Source of the DNA: Mesorhizobium sp. L-8-3
Lineage (GTDB): Bacteria > Pseudomonadota > Alphaproteobacteria > Rhizobiales > Rhizobiaceae
Assembly (NCBI RefSeq): GCF_016756615.1
Contig: NZ_AP023262.1
Coordinates: forward strand, 1,424,501 to 1,488,500
Direction of reading: 5' to 3'
Length of the DNA stretch: 64,000 nt
Below are positions 55,803-64,000 of this stretch, one piece after another. The notes beneath the pieces were generated by a model that saw only the letters and a list, made by a program, of their open reading frames with translations, made no database searches and was not told the origin of the DNA. The position numbers were made by a program, and so were the translations under genes. Positions within the stretch are counted from its first letter, which is position 1, and each line of letters opens with the position of its first letter.

Positions 55803-56732
55803 ATGCCCCTGACCCTCGAGCAAGCGCTAACGGGCATCTCCGGCATCCTGGTCACGCCTTACGACGGCAACGGCGACATCGCGCCCGAGCGCCTCGCGCC
55901 GATCGTCGATCGCGCTCTCGCGGCCGGGCTGCACATGCCGGTCGTCAACGGCAACACAGGCGAGTTCTACGCTTTGACCACCGACGAGGCCGAGACCATG
56001 GTCCGCGAGGTGGTCGGGATGGTCGACGGCCGCGCGCCGGTGCTCGCCGGCGTTGGGCGCGGCGTCCGCGATGCCGTCCGTGTCGCGCGCGTGGCGCGCG
56101 ATGCCGGCGCGAGCGCGCTGATGGTTCACCAGCCGCCAGACGCCTTCGTCGCGCCGCGCGGGCTGATCGACTATTTGCGCACTGTGGCGGATGCGTCCGG
56201 CGGCTTGCCGATGATGCTTTACCTGCGCAACGACGCGATCGGCACGAAAGCCATCGCGGAACTCTGCGCCCTGCCGGAAGTGCGCGGCGTGAAGTGGGCG
56301 ACGCCCAATCCGCAAAAGCTCGCCGATGCGCGCGCCGCCTGCGATCCCTCGATCGTCTGGGTCGGCGGCCTTGCCGAGGTGTGGGCGCTGGTCTTTTACG
56401 CCGTCGGCGCACGAGGCTTCACCTCGGGGTTGATCAACGTCTGGCCGGAACGCAGCGTCGCAATCCATGCCGCGCTTGAGGCGGGCGATTTTGCGGCGGC
56501 AAACGCCCTCATCGACGGCATGCGCGTGTTCGAGGAGATACGAGCCGAGGAAATGGGCGGAACCAACGTCACCGGCGTCAAGGCGGCGCTGATCGCGCAA
56601 GGGCTGGACTGCGGTCCCACCCGTCCGCCGTCTGCCTGGCCGCTCACCGAGGCGCAACAGACGCGCCTCGACGCCTTCATCGCCGCAAACGGCATCGGCG
56701 CAGCGGCAGTCCGCACCGCGGGCTTCGCCTGA
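55803..56732 (+). CDS. DHDPS/N-acetylneuraminate lyase family protein
   Basis: ATG 55803, after GAGGATACC, gives 309 residues. The TIM-barrel family marks are present: GILVTPYDGNGDI, VVNGNTGEFYALT, the catalytic tyrosine region MMLYLRND and the Schiff-base lysine in GVKWATPN. Members in sugar-acid operons act as 2-keto-3-deoxy-acid aldolases or dehydratases. It lies 11 bases after the dehydratase gene and should use its product. Which of the two reactions it performs is not visible. Confidence 0.86.
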   Translation: MPLTLEQALTGISGILVTPYDGNGDIAPERLAPIVDRALAAGLHMPVVNGNTGEFYALTTDEAETMVREVVGMVDGRAPVLAGVGRGVRDAVRVARVARDAGASALMVHQPPDAFVAPRGLIDYLRTVADASGGLPMMLYLRNDAIGTKAIAELCALPEVRGVKWATPNPQKLADARAACDPSIVWVGGLAEVWALVFYAVGARGFTSGLINVWPERSVAIHAALEAGDFAAANALIDGMRVFEEIRAEEMGGTNVTGVKAALIAQGLDCGPTRPPSAWPLTEAQQTRLDAFIAANGIGAAAVRTAGFA

Positions 56733-56759
56733 AGCCTTCAAACTCATACGGGGAACATC

Positions 56760-57470
56760 ATGGACGAAGCACTGCGTGAAAAACTCAAGGGCATCTCGGT
56801 CGCGACGCTTGCCACTGCGCTGTTCAAGCGCGGCCTGCGCAACCAGGTGATCCAGGGCGTCCAACCTGTTGGCCGCAAGGGCCGCAACATGGTCGGTCCC
56901 GCCTTCACCCTGCGCTACATTCCGGCGCGCGAGGACCGCAACCAGCTCTCCGAGTTTCGTAAGCCCAGCCATCCCCAGCGCGTCGCCATCGAAACCTGCC
57001 CGCCGGGTCACGTGCTCGTCATGGACAGCCGCAAGGATCCGCGCGCGGCTTCCGCCGGCGACATCCTAATCACCCGGTTGATGGTGCGCGGCGTCGAAGG
57101 CGTCGTCACCGACGGCGGCTTCCGCGATGCGGCGACCATCGGCGAACTGGCCATTCCGGCCTACCACACCCGGCCGTCGAGCCCCACCAACCTGACGCTG
57201 CACGAGGCCCTCGATCTCGACGTGCCGATAGGCTGCGGTGACGTCGCCGTCTTCCCCGGCGACATCATCGTCGGCGACGACGACTGCGTGATCGTCATTC
57301 CGCAAGCGATCGCCGCCGAGGTGACAGACGAGGCCGTCGAGATGACCGCCTACGAGGACTTCGTCGTGGAGCGGGTCAAGGAGGGAACGCCGATCATCGG
57401 CCTCTATCCCTGCACCAAGGACGAACATGCCGAAGCCTTCAAGGTCTGGCGGGCCGAACACGGCCGGTAG
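56760..57470 (+). CDS. RraA-like family protein (HMG aldolase type)
   Basis: The 236-residue protein has the RraA fold with the catalytic set of 4-hydroxy-4-methyl-2-oxoglutarate/oxaloacetate aldolases: VGPAFTLRY, the glycine-rich GDILITRLMVRGVEG and TDGGFRDAATIGEL with the Arg-Asp pair. GCGDVAVFPGDIIVGDDDCVIVIP is the conserved C-terminal half. Annotations as an RNase E regulator come from E. coli RraA; the retained Arg-Asp pair and the operon point to a lyase here. It ends the operon 27 bases after the DHDPS-family gene. Confidence 0.82.
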   Translation: MDEALREKLKGISVATLATALFKRGLRNQVIQGVQPVGRKGRNMVGPAFTLRYIPAREDRNQLSEFRKPSHPQRVAIETCPPGHVLVMDSRKDPRAASAGDILITRLMVRGVEGVVTDGGFRDAATIGELAIPAYHTRPSSPTNLTLHEALDLDVPIGCGDVAVFPGDIIVGDDDCVIVIPQAIAAEVTDEAVEMTAYEDFVVERVKEGTPIIGLYPCTKDEHAEAFKVWRAEHGR

Positions 57471-57565
57471 GTGTTGCCGTAGCTGATCGGGGTGGTCGAT
57501 CGAGATTAGCCTCCTTCAAAGTCGGCTATTCGATTTCAACCCCCGAAAGCAGACTGTCCGGAGAC

Positions 57566-58356
57566 GTGAAGAGTTTCGGGCGCCGGCAGGCGTACGAAAG
57601 TCCCCGAGGAAGGAACCCGCGGGCCACAGGTCGATGGCTATGGGGATTTCCGTTTTTGGCTGGTGTCGAGGATGACGTGACCGCTTTCGCGAAGCACCAG
57701 GATGGATCCGGCGGGACCGCTTCGTTGCGCCTCCGCGCGGTATTGTCGGCTTGGTGGGCAGCCGGACGCGACCCCGTCAGCATCGGGGGTCACCATGGAC
57801 GCGCGTGGGTCTGATGCCGAAGGCTGAGAGCCTGCGGCTGAAGGCTGGAGCAGGCCATGCCGGGTCATGGGGCCGTCTCCCGGTTCGTCGTCGTCGCGTC
57901 CGGCGGCCCACGCAGCTGCCTCCTTCGTAACCGAACACCTCAAGCACGATCATGCGGCCGCCACAGCAGGGGCATGGCGGGCGGAAGTCGTTCGGTTCTT
58001 TCGGGCCGTCGTCAGCCGACGGTGCGGCGACGTTCAACAGTTCGCGAGCCAGTGCGAGACTGGCCTTGCGGGCGGAGCCGGCGAGCAGCCCATAGTGGCG
58101 GATGCGATGGAAGCCACGCGGCAGGACATGAAGCAGGAAGCGGCGGATGAACTCGTCGGTGGCGAGCGTGATGACCTGCTGGCGATCGGCGCCGTCGCGA
58201 CGATAGTCCTTGTAGCGGAAGGTTGACGCCGCTCTCGTCGAACCGGATAAGACGACGGTTCGAGATCGCCACCCGGTGGGTGTAGCGGGACAGGTAGGCT
58301 AGCACCGCTTCCGGACCGGCGAAGGGAGCCTTGGCATAGACGACCCAGCGCTTGCT
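57566..58356 (-). mobile_element. IS91-family element remnant, right copy
   Basis: On the minus strand this holds the last third of an IS91 transposase and its 3' tail. VVYAKAPFAGPEAVLAYLSRYTHRVAISNRRL lies near 58240-58350; then, after a frameshift, come FIRRFLLHVLPRGFHRIRHYG and NVAAPSADDGPKEPNDFRPPCPCCGGRMIV. The tail matches that of the left copy in the opposite orientation. The 5' two thirds are missing beyond 58356. It is immobile by itself but could be a substrate for a related transposase. Confidence 0.78.
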
Positions 58357-58579
58357 CTCAACCGCAGACGCCCTCCCGCGCAGCGAGTTCGTTCACCGGC
58401 CCCATACTGGTCGCTCGTAGTCTCGCGCTTAGCGTCGGCGGTTTGTGCGTTGCCGACGCATAGGCGCTTTGCGCGACAGTTAGCCGCCTTCCTGATTTCG
58501 CAGTGCTTGAGCCATTTGCGATCACTGGAATGCCTCTCGCCTCTCAAGGCGAACGGCTCAGGCTTCTGAGGTTCTGGCT

Positions 58580-58777
58580 TCAGCCGATGCCTTCGCTAGA
58601 CTTCCTTGCCGGCGCTAGCCCGTTCTCGACCAACCGGCGAACAGCTTCCGCCCGTGTCGGAAGATCAGGCTGACTGCGTCGCCATTCGTCGATCCGCGTG
58701 AGAAGTTCGCTTGAGAGACGCAGTTCAAAGCGTTCGGTTTTCAACTCTGGGGAGTTGGAAGCGTTTGACAATTGCAA
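58580..58777 (-). CDS. Small ribbon-helix-helix-like protein
   Basis: The frame opens with TTG and encodes 65 residues. ERFELRLSSELLTRIDEWRRSQPDLPTRAEAVRRLVENGL fits a ribbon-helix-helix DNA-binding fold (one strand, two helices). Such proteins are small repressors or antitoxins, but no toxin-like gene is adjacent. It is divergent from the next gene and may control it. The start codon is uncertain. Confidence 0.55.
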   Translation of the reverse strand: MQLSNASNSPELKTERFELRLSSELLTRIDEWRRSQPDLPTRAEAVRRLVENGLAPARKSSEGIG

Positions 58778-58885
58778 TTCCCGTGATGTACGGTATGTAC
58801 GTAAGTTCCGGTCACCTGCGGCCGCCTAACGTGCGCCAACACGCTAGACGACCTGACCATAACCAAGCTGTGTGGAGCTCGGATC

Positions 58886-59470
58886 ATGGCTGATTCCGAC
58901 AATACCACGACTTTGCCTTTCGTCACCCGTCGACGGAAGAGGCGAATTGTCGTGTTCAACCATTCCGTGCCGGCCGCGAAGGCTGAGGCGCGCGAGGCAA
59001 TCGAGCGCGCCGAGCCGGAACGGGCCATCGTGGTGGCACGGCTGTGGCGCGATGCCCAGGCAAGATCCCTGTCGCTCTGCCGGCGACAGCAGCGGCTGGA
59101 AACCGAACGCATGCGCGCGGTCCGCTCTTCTGCTCTGTCGGGGTCGGGTGCTCCAGCAATGACCCGTGATCAGGCAGAGGCAGAAGCCGCGCGGTGGCAG
59201 CGGATCGATGGCGATCCCGACTATGCCCAGGCAAGGGAGGCCGAAGCGCAGGCCGCGCAGGTGGCGGAGGAGCTGCTGGAGAAGCTTGCCCGCACGCCGG
59301 CGCAATCCCTCGAAGGTGTCATCGCCAAGCTGGATGTCGTGCTGCGGGAGGCGAAGACGCATGATGCGTCGAGCGGCTTCCCCTGGCCGCAGCTCCGGTC
59401 GGCGCTGGCGGATTTGCGGCGTTTGAAGGCTGAAGCGGAAGGCGGCTCGCCTTCCGGGGTGAACATTTAG
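58886..59470 (+). CDS. Protein of unknown function, coiled-coil prone
   Basis: The 194-residue product begins with a basic stretch (VTRRRKRRIVVFNHS). It is otherwise rich in Ala, Glu and Arg with long helical segments (EAREAIERAEPERAIVVARLWRDAQARSLSL; EAEAQAAQVAEELLEKLAR). No domain is recognised. It lies between a small DNA-binding protein and the ABC transporter operon. Confidence 0.5.
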   Translation: MADSDNTTTLPFVTRRRKRRIVVFNHSVPAAKAEAREAIERAEPERAIVVARLWRDAQARSLSLCRRQQRLETERMRAVRSSALSGSGAPAMTRDQAEAEAARWQRIDGDPDYAQAREAEAQAAQVAEELLEKLARTPAQSLEGVIAKLDVVLREAKTHDASSGFPWPQLRSALADLRRLKAEAEGGSPSGVNI

Positions 59471-59576
59471 GGCAGCGCCTTTCCGCCTTCGCTGGGCGGA
59501 TATGGCCACAGTTAGCGCGGCAGAGACGCCAAAGGCACCGCCGCCTCCACACGACAAACCACAATGGGAGAAGAGA

Positions 59577-60452
59577 ATGAACCGCAGATTGCGCGCGCTA
59601 AACCTCGTGTCGGGTTTTGTCCTGATGCTTTTCGGGCTGGTTGGGGCCAGCGATCTTGCCCTCGCGGAAACGACAAAAGAACGCATCCTGCGCGAGGGCA
59701 AGATCGTCATCGGCATTCACAACCGATCGCCCTGGGGCTTTCGCGACGAGAAGACAGGCGAGGTCACTGGCTGGCATCCCGATCTTCTCAAAGCCGCCTT
59801 CGCCGATCTGGGCGTCAAGAACCTCGAGTTCCAGGTGACCGAGTTCGGAGCCCTTATCCCGGGCCTGCTCGCGGGTCGTTTTGACGCCGTGGCATCGGGG
59901 CTCTCGATCACGCCTGAACGCTGCAAGCAGGTCGCCTTCGGCGCGCCGGATCTCCAGGCCCCGGACGCGGCCATCGTTCTGGCCGGCAATCCCAGGAAGA
60001 TCTATGGCTATGCCGACATTGCCGCCCAGGAAGACATCATCATGGGTGCCGGCCGCGGCAGCGTCGTCACCACCAACGCCAAGGCAGCCGGCGTGCCCGA
60101 GAGCCGCATGCTGCTGTTTCCGGATATCGAATCCAATCTCTCCGCGCTGCGTGCCGGCCGCATAGACACAGCACTCATGGCGTCGGCGACGGTCATCGGT
60201 CTTCTGGCCGGGAAGGGCTCGGACGGCCTCGAACGCGCGGCGCCGTTTGACGTAGGTGAAGCGCATACCAACTTCGCGGCGATCGCCTTCCGAAAGGACG
60301 ATGTCGATCTGCGCGCGACCTACGATGAACAGCTGACCAAGCTGAAGGGCACCGAGGCCTTCGCCGCGATCATGAAGAAATACGGCTTCGGCGATCCGGA
60401 AGCGGTGCCGCCAGGTATCACCGCCGCCGACCTCTGCAACAGACAGCCATAG
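59577..60452 (+). CDS. ABC transporter substrate-binding protein, EhuB-like
   Basis: ATG 59577, after GGGAGAAGAG, gives 291 residues with a signal peptide ending near LALAE. The type II periplasmic-binding fold is clear (KIVIGIHNRSPWGFRDEKTGEVTG). FGALIPGLLAGRFDAVASGLSITPERCKQVAF is close to the ectoine/hydroxyectoine binding protein EhuB, especially the ITPERCK motif. The ligand could be ectoine or a related amino acid. It is the first gene of a five-gene operon. Confidence 0.8.
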   Translation: MNRRLRALNLVSGFVLMLFGLVGASDLALAETTKERILREGKIVIGIHNRSPWGFRDEKTGEVTGWHPDLLKAAFADLGVKNLEFQVTEFGALIPGLLAGRFDAVASGLSITPERCKQVAFGAPDLQAPDAAIVLAGNPRKIYGYADIAAQEDIIMGAGRGSVVTTNAKAAGVPESRMLLFPDIESNLSALRAGRIDTALMASATVIGLLAGKGSDGLERAAPFDVGEAHTNFAAIAFRKDDVDLRATYDEQLTKLKGTEAFAAIMKKYGFGDPEAVPPGITAADLCNRQP

Positions 60453-60461
60453 GGGGCGCCA

Positions 60462-61121
60462 ATGAGCCTGCTCGACATCTGGCTGGGCATTCTCCAAGGG
60501 CTCGGGACAACGGCCGCCGTCACCGCCTACGGCCTCGTCTTTGCCGTTCCGTTCGCGCTTGTGTTTGGCGTTGCCCAATATCTGACGCGCGGCGCCGCGC
60601 GACTGCTGGTCACCAGCGTCATCGAGTTCTGGCGCAGCTCAGCCGTCATCATCCTACTGTTCGTCTTCTACTACGCGCTGCCTGTCGTCGGCGTCACCTT
60701 GTCGGCCCTGACGGTGAGCGCCATGGTTCTTGGCCTCAACGCCGGCGGCTATGCCAGTCAGGCGGTGCGTGCCGGTCTTCAGGCGCTCCCGTCCGGCCAG
60801 AAGGAGGCCGCTGCGGCCCTGGGTCTCTCGCGTCCGGCAATCCTCCTCCTGATCGAACTGCCACAGGGGCTGATCGCGATGAGCCCGACCTTCGTCAACA
60901 CCCTGATCCAGCTGGTGAAGGCGACGGCGCTGGTGTCCCTCGTGACGCTGACCGACATGACGTTCCGCGCCAAGGAAATCGCGCAGGTCGAATACAATCC
61001 TGTCGCGATCTACACGGCGCTGCTGCTTGCCTTTTTTGTCGTCTGTTACCCGATCGCCCTGGCCGGACGCTGGCTGGAAGCACGTGTGGCCGCACCCGGG
61101 AGCCGCTCCGGTGGGATTTGA
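60462..61121 (+). CDS. Amino-acid/ectoine ABC transporter permease (first)
   Basis: The 219-residue membrane protein has about five helices and the His/Glu/Met permease family pattern. It has a WRSSAVIILLFVFYYALPVVG segment, GLNAGGYASQAVRAGLQALPSGQKEAAAALGLS with the EAA loop that contacts the ATPase, and QLVKATALVSLVTLTDMTF. It should pair with the next permease, whose GTG start overlaps its end by 11 bases. Confidence 0.87.
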   Translation: MSLLDIWLGILQGLGTTAAVTAYGLVFAVPFALVFGVAQYLTRGAARLLVTSVIEFWRSSAVIILLFVFYYALPVVGVTLSALTVSAMVLGLNAGGYASQAVRAGLQALPSGQKEAAAALGLSRPAILLLIELPQGLIAMSPTFVNTLIQLVKATALVSLVTLTDMTFRAKEIAQVEYNPVAIYTALLLAFFVVCYPIALAGRWLEARVAAPGSRSGGI

Positions 61122-61770
61122 TCTGAACTTCGCTCTCTCCACCGTGCCGACGATTCTCGGTGCGGTCGGCACGACCCTTTGCGTGGCGTTCGTCAGCTGC
61201 ATTGGCGCCGCCGCAATCGGCTTTCTCTTCGAGATGGTGCGCCGCGTCGGTGGCGTCGCCGGCCTCACGGTCGGCTTCGTGATCGACTTCATCCGGTCGA
61301 CACCCGTGCTGGCCTGGCTCTATTTTCTCTACTTCGTCCTCCCCTTCTATGGCATTCGCCTCGGCTCGATGACGGTCGGCGTCATGGGCCTCAGCCTCTA
61401 TTACAGCGGCTATCTGGCAGAGGTCTTCAAGGCGGGCATCGACGCCATCCCGAAAGGCCAGCCGGAAGCAGCCCATGCGCTGTCCCTCAGCCGGCGCGAT
61501 GCCGTCATCTACGTGATCGCGCCGCAGATGCTGCGCAACATCGCGGCTCCGCTCGGCAACTACTTCGTCTCGATCCTCAAGGCGACGCCTTACCTGGCGG
61601 TGCTGGCGGTCCCCGAAATGCTGGGACGCGCCTTCGTTATCGCCTCGGAAACCTATCGCTACACCGAGCCGCTGGTCGTGGCCGGCCTCATCTTCCTGGT
61701 GCTCGCATTGGCCATTTCCCATGGCGTCAAGCGCCTGGAACGGCGCCTGCTTGCAGTCGGCGCACGATAA
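61111..61770 (+). CDS. Amino-acid/ectoine ABC transporter permease (second)
   Basis: GTG 61111, with GGGAG upstream, gives 219 residues; the frame is open further upstream but only within the preceding gene. Helices and the EAA loop are typical: FIRSTPVLAWLYFLYFVLPFYG, YYSGYLAEVFKAGIDAIPKGQPEAAHALSLS, and ILKATPYLAVLAVPEMLGRA. It forms the channel with the first permease. Confidence 0.86.
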   Translation: MGFDLNFALSTVPTILGAVGTTLCVAFVSCIGAAAIGFLFEMVRRVGGVAGLTVGFVIDFIRSTPVLAWLYFLYFVLPFYGIRLGSMTVGVMGLSLYYSGYLAEVFKAGIDAIPKGQPEAAHALSLSRRDAVIYVIAPQMLRNIAAPLGNYFVSILKATPYLAVLAVPEMLGRAFVIASETYRYTEPLVVAGLIFLVLALAISHGVKRLERRLLAVGAR

Positions 61771-61793
61771 ATCACTGAAACTCAGGGCAGGGC

Positions 61794-62543
61794 ATGAGCA
61801 CGCAATCGGACTCCATCGTCGATATCGAAGGCCTCAACAAATGGTTCGGCGCGCTGCAGGTGCTGAACGACATCAATCTCACAGTCGCAAGCGGTTCGCG
61901 CGTCGTCGTCTGCGGGCCGTCGGGCTCAGGCAAATCGACCCTCATCCGCTGCATCAATGGGTTGGAAAGGTATCAAAAGGGGGAACTGCGCCTTGCCGGA
62001 ACGACACTCGGCCTCAATGCCAGGGAGACGGCCGCCGCGCGCCGGCAGACCGGCATGGTGTTCCAGAGCTTCAACCTGTTTCCACATCTGACGGTGCTGT
62101 CCAACTGCACGCTGGCGCTGCGTCGCGTCGCCGGCAAGAGCCGTGGCGAGGCGGAAGATATCGCCATGGCCCATTTGGAAAAGGTCAGGATACCGGAGAA
62201 GGCCATGTCCTATCCGGGCCAGCTTTCCGGCGGGCAGCAGCAGCGCGTGGCGATTGCCCGCGCTCTCTGCCTCAACCCACGCATCATGCTTTTCGACGAA
62301 CCGACCTCGGCGCTCGATCCGGAGATGATCAAGGAGGTTCTCGATGTCATGGTCGCGCTGGCCCGCGACGGCATGACGATGGTTTGCGTCACCCACGAGA
62401 TGGGCTTCGCTCGTGAAGTCGCCGATCAGGTCGTCTTCATGGATGGCGGACGCATCCTCGATCGCGCACCCGCGCGCGACTTCTTCGGCGTATCAGGGCA
62501 TCCCCGCTCACGCCTTTTCCTGGAAACGATCCTGAAGCACTGA
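61794..62543 (+). CDS. Amino-acid/ectoine ABC transporter ATPase
   Basis: The 249-residue ATPase carries Walker A (GPSGSGKSTLIRCI), the Q loop (GMVFQSFNLFPHLTVLSN), the signature LSGGQQQRVAIARAL, Walker B (IMLFDEPTSALDPE) and the switch His (VTHEMGFA). It belongs to the polar-amino-acid uptake class and powers the adjacent permeases. EhuA of ectoine uptake belongs to the same class. Confidence 0.92.
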   Translation: MSTQSDSIVDIEGLNKWFGALQVLNDINLTVASGSRVVVCGPSGSGKSTLIRCINGLERYQKGELRLAGTTLGLNARETAAARRQTGMVFQSFNLFPHLTVLSNCTLALRRVAGKSRGEAEDIAMAHLEKVRIPEKAMSYPGQLSGGQQQRVAIARALCLNPRIMLFDEPTSALDPEMIKEVLDVMVALARDGMTMVCVTHEMGFAREVADQVVFMDGGRILDRAPARDFFGVSGHPRSRLFLETILKH

Positions 62544-62553
62544 GAGAGCATCA

Positions 62554-63567
62554 ATGACGGATTACACGCAGGTTTGGACGCCGCTGGACTTTACGGCGGA
62601 TGGAAAGCAATGCGACTGGCTGCGCGTGCCCTATTCGACGGACTTGTCGGGTTATGGCGTGGTTCCGGTTCCGATCGTGTGCATCAGGAACGGGGCAGGC
62701 CCAACGGCCCTGCTGATGGCCGGCAGCCATGGCGACGAATATGAGGGACAGGTCGCGCTTGCCGCGCTGGCGCGTGAAATCGACCCGGCCGATGTGAGGG
62801 GCCGGATCATCATCCTGCCCGCGCTCAACGCTCCTGCTGTCGAGGCCGGCCGGCGCGTCTCGCCGCTGGATGCGGGCAACCTCAACCGGTCCTTTCCAGG
62901 CGATCCCGTTGGCGGGCCGACCGCGATGATCGCGCATTACGTCACCACCGTGCTTCTCGCCATGGCAGACCTTGCCATAGATCTGCACGCAGGCGGACGA
63001 TCATGCGATTATCTGCCGTGCGCCCTGATCAGAAGCGGGGGAACCGAGAAGGAGCTACGGGAGCTTGCCGACCTTGCGGTCGCGTTCGGCGCTCCGGTCA
63101 CCTCGATCAGCGACGGTTCCGGCGGCGGCGGCAGGACCACATTCTCGGCAGTCGGGCTGGGCCTTGGGGTGCCCGTGCTCACCGCCGAACTCGGCGGCCG
63201 CGCCGCCCTGTCGCGGGAGGGCTTGGCGATCGCGGAACGCGGGCTGCTGCGTGTCCTGCAACGCTATGGCATATTGTCGGGTACATCAGCCGATCCTGCC
63301 TCGCCGACCCGCTTCATGCGTGTTCGGGGCAGGGGGGCCTTCATCTATGCGATGCGCAAGGGGCTCTTTGAACCGGCGGCCGAGCTGGGGGCGGCCGTCG
63401 AAGCCGGGCAGCTTGCCGGTGTCATCCATTCCATCGATCGGCCGTGGCAGGCACCGGAGTCGGTCGTTTTCACCGAAGACGGGATGGTTGCCTGCCGGCG
63501 TGCGCCGATGCTGACCGAACCGGGGGATTGCCTCTACAAGCTCCTCGTCGACGTCGACCCCGGCTGA
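62554..63567 (+). CDS. Succinylglutamate desuccinylase/aspartoacylase family (DoeB-like)
   Basis: The 337-residue zinc hydrolase has the family ligands in MAGSHGDEYEGQ (His, Glu) and IDLHAGG (His). NAPAVEAGRRVSPLDAGNLNRSFPG, also seen in DoeB/EutE, lies between them. DoeB removes the acetyl group from N-acetyl-diaminobutyrate in ectoine breakdown. Next to an EhuB-type transporter this is a reasonable reading, but other ectoine genes are absent and an N-acyl amino acid from another source is possible. It overlaps the convergent GNAT gene by 34 bases. Confidence 0.8.
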   Translation: MTDYTQVWTPLDFTADGKQCDWLRVPYSTDLSGYGVVPVPIVCIRNGAGPTALLMAGSHGDEYEGQVALAALAREIDPADVRGRIIILPALNAPAVEAGRRVSPLDAGNLNRSFPGDPVGGPTAMIAHYVTTVLLAMADLAIDLHAGGRSCDYLPCALIRSGGTEKELRELADLAVAFGAPVTSISDGSGGGGRTTFSAVGLGLGVPVLTAELGGRAALSREGLAIAERGLLRVLQRYGILSGTSADPASPTRFMRVRGRGAFIYAMRKGLFEPAAELGAAVEAGQLAGVIHSIDRPWQAPESVVFTEDGMVACRRAPMLTEPGDCLYKLLVDVDPG

Positions 63568-64000
63568 TCGCCGCAAAGTCGCCCGATCGGCGCGATCATG
63601 ATCCTTTGGCGGCCGATCCGCCCTTCGACGATGCGTCCCGTTGGCGTCAATCCGCAGGCCAGGTTCAAGTGGAAGGCCGCGAGATTGGCGACGTTCACGC
63701 TCGACATGACATGTGTGACGGCCGGCCGCTCCCGGGCGATCCACTGTGCGGCGAGACGGATCGCCGCCTTGCCGTGACCGCGACCCTGGAAGCGCGTGTC
63801 GATCCGCAGATTGTTGAGCGTCATGCAGCCTCTTTCTGCCCAGACGGGCAGGGCGGCGTCTTCGCGCGCAACGATGAAACCCACGACCCTGTCGCCGTCG
63901 GCGAGCGCAAAAGGAGTCTGGCGTGGCGGCGAGGCTCGTAACTGGTCGAAGACTTCGCCGATGGTGCCACCGGAAAAGGCCTCCTTCTCGGGGTCGACTG
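63534..64000 (-). CDS. GNAT family N-acetyltransferase, 5' end outside window
   Basis: The frame is open to the window end. The visible 154 residues hold most of a GNAT domain: FALADGDRVVGFIVARED, the CoA-binding loop MTLNNLRIDTRFQGRGHGKAAIRLAAQWI, then SSVNVANLAAFHLNLACGLTPTG. It acetylates a small molecule or protein; the substrate is unknown. It is convergent with the DoeB-like gene. Confidence 0.8.
   Translation of the reverse strand, partial: VDPEKEAFSGGTIGEVFDQLRASPPRQTPFALADGDRVVGFIVAREDAALPVWAERGCMTLNNLRIDTRFQGRGHGKAAIRLAAQWIARERPAVTHVMSSVNVANLAAFHLNLACGLTPTGRIVEGRIGRQRIMIAPIGRLCGDQPGSTSTRSL

Overview
The window is high-GC DNA from an alphaproteobacterium, most likely a rhizobial-type member of Hyphomicrobiales. 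Evidence: Usg and SPW proteins, paired Hsp20 genes, a ROSE-like leader, CIRCE control of groESL, and ICE genes (strawberry-notch helicase, toprim, DUF2493, DUF2285) typical of that group. Genus cannot be set from sequence alone. No rRNA, intact tRNA or CRISPR array was seen.

Region 1 (1-19.8 kb) is the end of an integrated element. It runs from a DUF4326 gene and a 1457-residue methyltransferase/strawberry-notch helicase through toprim genes to a DUF2493 gene, and stops at a 3' fragment of a tRNA-Arg(CCG) gene, a typical attachment site. Inside it sits a protein-quality-control island of about 11 kb. A minus-strand operon encodes an HtrA protease, a NEW3-domain membrane-anchored protein, an ABC exporter pair, a helix-turn-helix protein and two DUF982 proteins. 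Next come groES-groEL behind a CIRCE operator, several small conserved proteins, two Hsp20 genes (the first with a ROSE-like RNA thermometer), an NDUFS4-like protein and an SPW membrane protein. N- and C-terminal toprim remnants lie on either side of the island.

Region 2 (20.3-37.7 kb) is a catabolic and efflux cluster. A molybdopterin enzyme of the pyrogallol-phloroglucinol transhydroxylase type and its Fe-S subunit are followed by an acyl-CoA synthetase, two VOC proteins and a fumarylacetoacetate-hydrolase-family enzyme. Then come a TetR regulator, an MDR oxidoreductase, a second TetR and a tripartite RND pump. Four promoters in this region share a GTC-N5-GA(C/G) element, which suggests one regulon.

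Region 3 (37.9-47 kb) holds an unknown membrane protein, an alpha/beta-hydrolase lipoprotein, a degenerate patatin gene, and remains of another mobile element: ssb, a group IIC intron inserted after the ssb terminator, a frameshifted HU gene and DUF2285-type genes.

Region 4 (47-58.4 kb) is an 8-kb sugar-acid module bracketed by two inward-facing IS91-family sequences, both decayed. It has a LacI regulator, a tripartite tricarboxylate transporter (TctABC), an IlvD/Edd dehydratase, a DHDPS-family lyase and an RraA-like aldolase. Two near-identical 16-bp operators lie in the divergent promoter region.

Region 5 (58.6-64 kb) holds a small ribbon-helix-helix protein, an unknown protein, an ectoine-type ABC transporter (binding protein, two permeases, ATPase), a DoeB/aspartoacylase-like deacylase and the edge of a GNAT acetyltransferase.

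Frameshifts are unusually frequent between 39.8 and 58.4 kb, in the patatin, HU, DUF6499-type, integrase and IS91 genes. This fits decay of mobile DNA, but base-level assembly errors should be excluded.
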